64,000 bases of DNA from Asterochloris sp. CNOR1 (taxonomy: Eukaryota > Chlorophyta > Trebouxiophyceae > Trebouxiales > Trebouxiaceae). The notes under the pieces were generated by a model. The model saw only the letters and a program-made list of their open reading frames with translations. It was not told the DNA's origin and ran no database searches. The position numbers and the translations under genes were made by a program. Shown in pieces: positions 56,400 through 64,000 of this stretch (its first letter is position 1; every line of letters starts with the position of its first letter). Where the stretch lies: the NCBI GenBank assembly GCA_963969365.1, contig OZ017746.1, positions 2,604,001-2,668,000 on the forward strand, read 5' to 3'.

Positions 56400-59300
56400 A
56401 TGCAAATCACAGGCATAACAAGTAAGACCCTCGTTCCCGGAAGAGGGGGAACCGAGACACATCCCCTGTTTGCCAGCCCAAGGCTGCTCCAACATCACAG
56501 TGGGACGGTCAGAAGATCCTGCAAGCTGGCATGCAGAGCTGCCTCTGAGGCGCGGAGCCAAGATGGCACACTGCTGCCTGGCCCTTCACAGCGGGTTTTG
56601 GCCTCAAAGAAGCTAGGCAGCCTGTACCTGACCCTCCTGCCAGGACACCTGCAGTACCTGCCAGCCTTCCTGGCGCCTGCCAGCGTCTTGATATCCCTCG
56701 AGGGCAGTGTGCATGGGGCTGAGTGGAGCCGCTGGCTCCTAGGCTTGCTGCCTGTCCCCCAGGTGCGCTGACCTGGCATGGAATGCTGGCTGACACCGCC
56801 ACATTTGAGATCTGCAGATCTCTCTCTTGTTTAGCACTCCAAAACACTGCCAGCCAGAATGCGCAATTTTTGCTGCAGCAACAGGTTCAGGCCAGCTGCT
56901 GTATGAAGGTGCAGCCAGGGACACCTCCCCTGACGTGCAGAGCTGTGCTTCACTGCGCTTCCTGCTACCTGCAGGCCATCATGGAGCTGCCCCCCATCAA
57001 CATGGCAGAGGTGCTGTACGGCCAGCACCCCAAGCTTGGGGATGGCTTGATCTGCACTGCAGTCTCCCTGGCTGGCGTGCTGTTTAACTTTGTCGTGATG
57101 CCCAGCCTGGACCTGCTGCTAGGAAAGGATCTGCACAGTCGCACCGAGGTGAGGATGCTTCCCCCAGGCCACACCCCGGACTGGTGCTTCTGTCTGCTAA
57201 GTGTCACAAGCTCAGCGGACAGCTACCCTCTGCTATAATGCCTGCTGGCCGGATGCATCAGGGGCCAGGTAGGTGCTGCAGCCTGTGGTGTCCTCAGATT
57301 CCAGTGGTGCACGCTCAGAGCTGCTTGATGGACAGAATCAGCAACAGCTGGTGTCATACTGCCTGCAGTGGCTGTCATATCAAGCAACGCTCATCACCTG
57401 ACTGCTGCAGGAGGAGCTGCAGGAGGCAGCGGGCGACCAGGGCTACAGGCTGCTGCTGTGGACGTGGGCGCTGCTGCACTGCACCCTGGTGGCGGCCTGC
57501 TGCAACTTCATTGGCACCAATGACGTGTTCCCGCTGGCGATCCTGGGTGGGCTGCTGCTTGCCTCCCGTTGCACTGCTTGTGCTGCTGGTTGCTGAGCAG
57601 TGGAGTCACCTCAAGAGCTGCTGCACGGGGCTGACAAGGTGATCATCATGGGAGTATGCAGCTCAAGAGCTGGCTGCGGCACACCAAGTTTGTGCAGAGG
57701 GTTGCCGTGCGTGCGTCTCCCTCTCTGCAAGTTGTCTGGCGGTCTGCTAAGGCCTCCCCTCCACCGTGCAGGCCTCACTGCGAGCCTGGGTGCCTCGGCA
57801 GGGGTCGGCTTTGCAGTCTCCCATGAGCTGACTCACGGGCGCACCCGCTCGGACAAGTTCATGGCTGGCCTGCTGCTGTGCCTGACCTACTACATGCACT
57901 GGGACAATTCCCATCAGGCCCACCACGTGAAGGTGAGGACTGCGCATCCAAGCCGCCTAGGCATGCCATCTGGCCTGCCGAGACTGCTCCTGTCAAGCTT
58001 CCTCTCACCATGCTCAGCCTTCCTCATGCACTGCTGCAAGGCATGTCTCACTCTGCCTTTCAAGCAGGGATGTTTTGCTGCCAAGGGCACAAGCACAGCT
58101 TGACACCCACCTGCTGCCCATCTCCGCTCGCTGCTGCAGGTTGCCACCCGGGAGGACCCCGCCTCAGCTCGCTTGAACGAGAGCCTGTACCGCTTCATTC
58201 CGCGCAGCATTGCAGGCAACCTGGCAGATGGAGTGGAGATGGAGCTGAACCGCCTGCGCGTCCGCAAGCAGGGGCTCCTCAGCCTGCACAACAAGTATGC
58301 CCGCCTGCTATGGCACACAGCTTGTGTCCGTCTGGGTGCAGCGTGTCGAGCTGCACCGCCTGCGGGTCTGCAAGCAGGAGCTTCTCTGCCCGCCACAACT
58401 AGCGTGTCATGCCACTTGCGCCGGCCATTCACCCTTGGGCAAGCTTGCGGGGGTCTCGTGGTTTGGCGGGTGTCTCAGTGGGCAAGCTTGCATGCTGCTC
58501 TGTGCAGCTCCCTGGGTCTCATGGCTTGGCAGGGGTTCAGGGGGCCACTTACTGGCTGCGCACCAGGGGACAGGGGGTCGTCGACCTGAACAGCAGGCAC
58601 CTCAAGCTGGCTGTGGACCCATGTCTGCCCTGGCACAGCTGAATGCTACCTGTCGCAGCGTTGACATGGTCCACAGTGTGCTGACACAGCCTTTGTGTCA
58701 TTCATTGATCGCACCACATCCCTCATGGCGGCAGACAAGGGGGGAGGCACCCTGCATGATCCTCTGGCGCCACTGCTGCAGAATGCTGCTGTGGGTCGCA
58801 GCGCCGACGGCGGTGACTGCATCTGTTCAGCACATGTGGGGTCCCACGGCAACCTTCGTCCTGATGGGTCAGGCCCTCACAGCGGTGGTGCTGCTGGAGG
58901 CTGTCAACTTTGTGGAGCACTATGGCCTGCAGCGCAAGCACCTACCAAGCGGCAGGTGGGGCATGAATGTTTCAGATTGGCTTGTCAAGATCTGTGGTGA
59001 CCCCCCTCAGGAGGCCTCAAGGGCTCTCAGGCTGTGCTGTGTGGCAGCTGCTGCATGCATCTGCAGCCCCGAGGACATTATGTTTTTGCGGTAGCGGTCG
59101 GTGGCAGCTGCTGCAAGCATCCGCCTCTCCCAAGGTCTGCAGCTGAGGCAGTCCCGCTCTGCAGGTACGAGAAAGTATCCAAACACCACAGCTGGGACGC
59201 CAACTGGCTCTTCACGAGCAGCTGCCTCTTTCAGCTGCAGCGCCATGCAGACCACCACCTGCATGCAGCAAAGCCATATCAGGTGAGCACGGGCTGACAG

Positions 59301-59512
59301 TCACCTCTGCCTGCGCCAGATTCAGTAGTTGCCTGCTCAGGCCTCCGGTGCCCATGCAGATCCTTCAGCACACACCATCAGCGCCTCAGTTGCCTGCGAG
59401 CTACCCTGCCATGGTGCTGCTGGCAGCCGTGCCCAGCCTGTTCTTCCATGTGATGAACCCCCGAGTCGCTGCGCGTCAAGCAGGAGAGCAGTCCACCACC
59501 AGCCCTGAGTGA
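56400..59512 (+). CDS. AlkB-type membrane alkane 1-monooxygenase
   Basis: Eight exons: 56400-56762, 56975-57148, 57411-57546, 57772-57932, 58140-58294, 58782-58955, 59165-59282, 59360-59512; 477 residues. The N-terminal 60 or so residues are Arg/Ser rich and may be an organelle-targeting peptide. The rest is a multi-helix membrane protein of the fatty-acid hydroxylase/desaturase superfamily with all di-iron histidine boxes: HELTH (242-246), HQAHH (272-276) and RHADHHLHA (414-422). It also has the alkane-hydroxylase signature NFVEHYGLQRKHLPSGRYEK, then KHHSWD. VATREDPASARLNESLYRF is a further AlkB-specific stretch. Bacterial AlkB hydroxylates terminal carbons of n-alkanes using rubredoxin; no rubredoxin domain is fused here. 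The family is mostly bacterial. Substrate in the alga is unknown. Confidence 0.93.
58338..58404 (+). repeat. Echo of the AlkB exon 5 donor end
   Basis: gagctgcaccgcctgcgggt, ctgcaagcaggagcttctct copies the exon 5 end at 58242-58284 (gagctgaaccgcctgcgcgt, ccgcaagcaggggctcctca), 37 of 43 bases identical by my count, 104 bases downstream. It translates as ELHRLRVCKQELL against ELNRLRVRKQGLL. The donor is lost. Confidence 0.95.
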
Positions 59513-60296
59513 GAGAGGTGTGAGCAGAGCAGATTTCTTTTGCACACATGTACAAGCAGATGTACCCACACAACAAGCTGTTAACGAGCATGCATGTACA
59601 TGATGCCTGAGCCTGGCAGCCTGGGGCTCGTACACTTCCTTTGCATATGTATGTGCCTGCCAGCACAAGGTGCATCTTCAGCATTCTGTCTCAGCAGCCA
59701 TGCCGGCTTTGAGACACCAACAAGAGACACCCCATGCCCTGTACGATGAAAGTGTTTGTATAGCGTCTTACAGAATTTGCTTGTAACCCTACTTCAGATC
59801 TCAGAAGCATTGCTGTCAGACTGCCTTGCTGTCACAATGACCCACTCATCACCATGGTCTGCCTGATATACCATGCAAAGCCAGCTGACAGAGGAGCCAC
59901 AGTTCATGGGAAGCGCATTATTCAAGGGGACGCTGAGTAAGCACACTGCAAACTATAACAAAACGCCTGCCCAGCCGCTGCACCCAAGACGTGCTGCAAC
60001 ACCACCTCTGCAGCAGCGTCAGCATTGGTGAAAGCTGCTGTGGGCTCCTGGGGTGCCAGCCTTTTGGAGGCCGCCACCCGGACTCCTGCTGCCTAGGCCT
60101 CTGCTGCTGCTGTGGCTGGCCGGCTACTCACTCCTGAACCCCGGCCACCCTGGATCACCAACAGGGAGCCTTCAGCTCCTGCAACAGGCTCAGGAGCACA
60201 CCACAAGAGCATGTTGCAAAAGGCACTGAGGGCTGCTTCCTGCCGAAGCACTGGCAGCAGCCATGTCTTGCAACAGACTGGGCAGCGGCTGTAACT
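59513..60296. other. Convergent intergenic region
   Basis: About 780 bases between the AlkB stop (+) and the G3BP-like stop (-), holding both 3' UTRs. An alternative tiny last exon for the minus-strand gene could lie at 60155-60178. Nothing else recognised. Confidence 0.6.
59782..59786 (+). terminator. TGTAA poly(A) signal of the AlkB gene
   Basis: TGTAA about 270 bases past the stop, in an A/T-richer stretch; a plausible but distant cleavage signal. Confidence 0.45.
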
Positions 60297-63200
60297 TCAG
60301 CTCACCTCTGCCCTTGAGCTGCCGCGTGCGCCACGGCTACTCTCACCCCGCCTGTCGCCAGAGCTGGTGCGGGGGGCCCTGTTGCCACCCCGCCCAGCCT
60401 CCACAGGCACGCCGCCAGAGGCGGCACGGTCAGCACCTGCAGCACATGGCATCTTGGTTTCCTGTAGCCACCTGTGACCACCGCAGCTGTTCACATAGGC
60501 TTCGGCCAAACCAACATGCTTGGGCAGGCATCCTCGCCTTCATGCAGAGCTCTGTGCAAGCGCTGCCAGCGCCCACCAGCAGCAGCTCTGTGGTACAGCT
60601 TGCAACATCAATGCAGCTTGCAGAGCTCTGTGCACACACTGTTGTCTGAAGCTCTCTAGCACAGCCCAGTCAGGTTGGCAGAAGTCAGCACAGGTGTCAC
60701 TGACCTCCACGACCACTGAATCCGCCCCGCTCGCCAGACCTGCCGCCTCGGAACCCGCCGCGGTCACTGCGACCCCCATAGCCAACCCGCACTGCGCCCC
60801 GCCTGGTGCCAAAGAAGGTCTGCGGCTTCTTCTCCTGGATCAGGAGCTGCACCGCCAGAGGACTAGGCATCAGCCAGGATTTGGGAGCTGCAAGTACGCA
60901 GAGAGAGGGAACACAGGCAGTGCTGGCGCAGCACCACCACAACGTGGGAGTGCATGTCAGAAGCCTTGCAGCTAAGCCTAGGGTTCCAGAGAGGAGAGGG
61001 GTACAAGCAGGACATACTCAGTCAACTGAAGTGGCTGCATATGAGCGCATTGGGCCAGCTAGCTCCCATGCAGGGCATGACAGCAGCCACTGCATGGCTG
61101 CAGCCCAGCACAGCTCACCCGCTTCCCAGCAAAGTGGGTGTCCTGGCTGGCAATGGCTGCCTGCGCCGACTCCACGTCTTCAAACTCACAGTAGGCAATG
61201 CAGTGGTCCCCACTGCGCTTGACCTGCACGTTCCTGATGGGACCAAAGTGTTTGAATACCTCGTACAGCGACTCCCGCTGCACATCCTGCACCAGGAGAA
61301 AGCGCGCAGGGTCAGCAATCCGCTTTCAAGACAGCAGTGTCCTGAGTTGCAGGTTGCATGTGCCCAAGCCTGCGTGCATCGATGCAGGAGGTGCAGCAGG
61401 CAGCTTTGGGGAATGCCACTAGCAAGGGCTTTGCGGCTCACCAGGCTGTTACGGGCCTGCAGGGATACAACACAGGGCAGCAGTTGCCTCAGGAAAGCAG
61501 CAGCAGGTTTCAGGGCATCGTGGGAACTGTTCAGTCTGGAACTCACATCTGGCAGGTAGTTCACAAAGATGCTCCTCTCCAGCTCAGCGTCTGAGGTCTG
61601 ATAGGGCCTGCCCTCCCCGCTGCCTGATGTCCCAGCCGTGGGGGCAAGGGCCGCAGCAGGTGTCTGCCCCACAGATGTCCCTGCACCCGCTGGTGTATCA
61701 TCCTGTGACCCGCCTGCAGCATTGGGCCACCTACCCGTGATGAGGAGCCAAGGGACATTGCCCTGAAGCAGCAGATGGCAATGGACCGGCCAGAGGACAG
61801 CAGGACTGGGCAAGCCAAAGTGTCACATGTAGAGCTTTTCAAGCACTTGGGCAGCAGGTGGCTTACTGCAGGTACATTGCCCTGCAGGCAAGATCCTGCA
61901 ATGTCGCTCAGGCAACATGTGGGCGACTGAGCGCACCAGCAACAAGGCGCAGCTGAAGGCACTGTACCCACCTGCTGCACCCTCAGAGGGGACCTCCTCC
62001 CTGCGACCAGTGACCGAGCTCGCCTTCGTGGGGGACCCAGGCGCTTGCGATCCATTCTGCAGAAAGGGGACAGAAATGGGGTAGGAGTGCCTGCCTTGTG
62101 CAGACAGAATTGTCGGGCAGAGGATGCAGCAGGTCAAAAGGGGAGCACCACCAGATGTGAGGAGCCCAGGCAGGCTGGACAGAGACAGGGCGGGCTGGCA
62201 AGTCAGAGATGCCCCACCAAGGCCTAACGCTCCAGTGTAGGAGTTTAGGTGTGCTGAGAGCCCAGGATGTGCCCCTCTCACCTTCTTGGCAGCCGGTTTA
62301 CGCGTGGCTCCTCCGCTCTCGCTGGCTGGCTTGTCAGCGGCAGTGCGCGCCATGGCGGCCCAGTTCATGGGTTGCTGGCGGGAGGAGGGGGTCTGCTGCG
62401 CACTGCCGCTGGGCTGCTGCTGCTGAGAGGCAGCAGCAGGCTCAGGATGGGTGCGATGCTCCTCGGACTCAGGCTCAGGCTCAAACCGCGCCTCCTCCTG
62501 CAGGCAACAGGATGCCATCGGACGCAGCTCCAGGAATTCGAGAGCCCAAAGTACACATGCTGCTGTGCTGTTGGGCAGCAACAAGCTGAAACAGCTAAGA
62601 TGTCTCGCTGCTGCGCAGCACGAGGTGTGCAATCTGAAGCATGTGTCTGAACTCTGCAGACTGAGCACACAGGTGATGCACCTGTGCCTGCATCTTGGTA
62701 GGCGACCGGGGCTGCGCAGAGCGGGCGGGCCTCTGGGGCAGGGCCTCCCCTCCCTCGGCAGCGCTCTCCTGGGGTGCAGGTGGCGCCGCGGCCGCCTGCT
62801 GGGGCTGCTGCCCCTCCCGCCCCGACCCGGCTGCCGGCTGCTGCTGGGGGGCTGGCACATCCCCCCCACTGCCGGCTGGTGCTGGCTTGGGCTTGGGGGA
62901 TGGCACCTGCTGGGGTTGCTGCGGGGCCTGCAGGAGGCATAGGGACTGTTGGTCTGTGCCAAGGCATCTGAAGCAGCTGGCAGGCAGCCAGGATGAGCCA
63001 AATTGAACAGAGACAGCAGCATTGAGCAGCTCAGTGCCGCCCCATGCAGCTGATGCTGGACATGGATGCATGCTGAGAGCAGACAGAATCTCCGCACCTT
63101 GGCAGCTGGAGGCGGGGGCAGAGGTTGCTGCGCGGGCGCTGCCGGTTGGCGACTCAGAAAGTCAGCGGTAGAGTCCTGCAGCTGCTGCTGCAGAGCGCTG

Positions 63201-63752
63201 GGCCCACCTGCCCCACCTGCAGGTCCAGGCATCTGGAGTCAGCGATGCACGTAACAGAACACAGCAAGCAAGGTGCCAGCTGGCCACGCCATAGGCAGGT
63301 GTGCGCCTGACGTAGGTCAGCATGCATGCCAGGCTCCTTGTGAGGGAGGCCGCATGGCAGTTGCAGACAGCAAGTCAGCAGGCAGCCTGCACATGGCATG
63401 TGGGCCCGCCCGCTGCATGACTGTCACCCTGAGTGCTCATGTGCCCCAGCACAGGCGCAGGCTGAGGAGCAGCGCTGCGGTGGCCTGTCTCACAATTGGC
63501 CCTTTGGTCTGTTGTCAGCAGCCTGCTGATGCTGCTTGGCACACTACAAGCTTGATTGTCCGTGCACAGGCGCTGGCTGGGGAGCAGCGCCAAGGCTGGA
63601 TCACCTGCGTGCATGCCACCCATCGCAGGGGGCCCTCCCTGCCCACCGGCCCCACCAGCCGCTGCGACGATGTGCTCAGAGGGCAGGCCGGACCCTGGTC
63701 CTGAGTGCGCGCTGTGCATGCTGCCCATGTGCTGCTTCCCAAAGCCGTTCGC
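60297..63752 (-). CDS. RRM-RGG RNA-binding protein, G3BP-like (5' partial)
   Basis: Visible exons: 63752-63656, 63216-63098, 62927-62682, 62497-62282, 62056-61972, 61713-61547, 61286-61119, 60846-60705, 60436-60297; phases agree. The N-terminal half seen here is low complexity (Gln/Pro/Ala, acidic EEARFEPEPESEEHR, then PMNWAAMARTAADKP). An RRM follows: RNP2 SIFVNYLPD, then VFKHFGPIRNVQVKR, RNP1 HCIAYCEFEDV and RLLIQEKKPQ. The C-terminus is an RGG tail (GGRSDRGGFRGGRSGERGGF). This order, acidic/Pro-rich linker then RRM then RGG, is that of plant G3BP stress-granule proteins. Their N-terminal NTF2-like domain would lie beyond the right edge and is not seen. The stop at 60297 is a read-through of a possible donor. 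Confidence 0.8.
63201..63660 (-). repeat. Matching sequence after donor and after acceptor of one G3BP-like intron
   Basis: On the minus strand the intron begins GGTGGGGCCGGTGGGC right at the donor (exon ends 63656), and the downstream exon begins GGTGGGGCAGGTGGGC right at the acceptor (exon starts 63216). The two ends of the intron therefore carry a 16-base direct repeat with one difference. That is the footprint expected if this intron arose by tandem duplication of a segment containing AGGT. Confidence 0.7.
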
Positions 63753-64000
63753 CTGCAGGAAGGAGCAGTGGACAGATGGTCCTGCAGCTCTGAAGGGCTC
63801 ACAAACACGGCTGTGCAACCTGGGACAAGCCAGGGTGCCAATGCTGTGCGTCCCAGGACTGCCTGCTTTGTGGATGCCAAGTGGCCCCACGACATTTTCA
63901 CAGGCGAGCCTCAACAGAGTGCTGCCTGGTGCCCATCCGGGGCACATGTCCCAGCAATGCTGCCCCCAGCTTGGTCCCAACAACGCTGCTCACCCCTGCA
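63753..64000. other. Right edge, intron of the G3BP-like gene
   Basis: Sequence upstream of the first placed exon of the minus-strand gene. I see no clear additional exon; the NTF2-like domain, if present, lies outside the window. Confidence 0.45.

Noticed and set aside
61823-63232. Minus-strand open frame of 469 codons
   Set aside because: It runs through introns of the G3BP-like gene and joins exon pieces in mixed frames. The spliced model gives RRM and RGG domains with matching phases, so the long frame is accidental.
1-64000. Bacterial, viral or organelle origin of the window
   Set aside because: Dense spliceosomal introns, transit peptides and plant-type gene families show nuclear algal DNA; no viral hallmark genes or transposases were seen.

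Overview
The window is nuclear DNA from a eukaryotic green alga (chlorophyte). It carries plastid genes of the green lineage (photosystem I PsaK, a triose-phosphate/phosphate translocator, a plastid-type HMA1 metal pump, a plastid histidine-biosynthesis phosphatase). Every recognisable gene is split by many short GT-AG introns with acceptors like ctgctgcag, and several 3' ends carry the algal poly(A) motif TGTAA. Two axonemal/basal-body genes suggest the organism makes, or recently made, flagella. I saw no rRNA, tRNA, CRISPR array or autonomous transposon. I read splice sites by eye. For all complete models except the histidinol-phosphatase, exon phases join exactly and the total length is a multiple of three.

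Layout. 415-4210 (-): coiled-coil axonemal protein resembling dynein regulatory complex subunit DRC9/IQCG, running off the left edge. It is divergent from 4440-5763 (+): SSNA1/DIP13. 6182-18247 (-): xanthine dehydrogenase, 25 exons, 1400 aa. 18597-19850 (-): TSPO, divergent from 20040-21792 (+): a cyclin T/K-like protein. 21906-22812 (+): PSAK. 22926-25313 (+): plastid-targeted D-tagatose/psicose 3-epimerase-like isomerase. 26452-30496 (+): TPT. 30753-36558 (-): HMA1-type P1B-ATPase. 36917-37500 (+): small unknown plastid-targeted protein. 37811-40028 (-): histidinol-phosphate phosphatase (HISN7-like), divergent from 40553-44842 (+): an ABC1/UbiB atypical kinase with a LysM-like domain inside its N-lobe. 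45553-55905 (+): histidyl-tRNA synthetase, 18 exons, with a very long N-terminal extension. 56400-59512 (+): AlkB-type alkane hydroxylase. 60297-63752 (-): RRM/RGG protein resembling plant G3BP, 5' partial at the right edge.

How the genes relate. There is no operon logic. Neighbours share plastid targeting (PsaK, TPT, HMA1, isomerase, histidinol phosphatase, the small protein, perhaps AlkB) or a flagellar role (the DRC9-like/SSNA1 divergent pair).

The most unusual signal is a genome habit rather than one gene. Many introns contain decayed, local, same-strand copies of the adjoining exon edge together with its splice donor or acceptor ('exon-edge echoes'). I found them in the DRC9-like, SSNA1, XDH, TPT, HMA1, HISN7, HisRS, AlkB and G3BP-like genes, some as two or three tandem copies. 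They look like fossils of repeated short tandem duplications across splice junctions. Secondary points of interest are the LysM insertion in the ABC1 kinase, a eukaryotic AlkB with complete histidine boxes, and at least five GC-AG introns.
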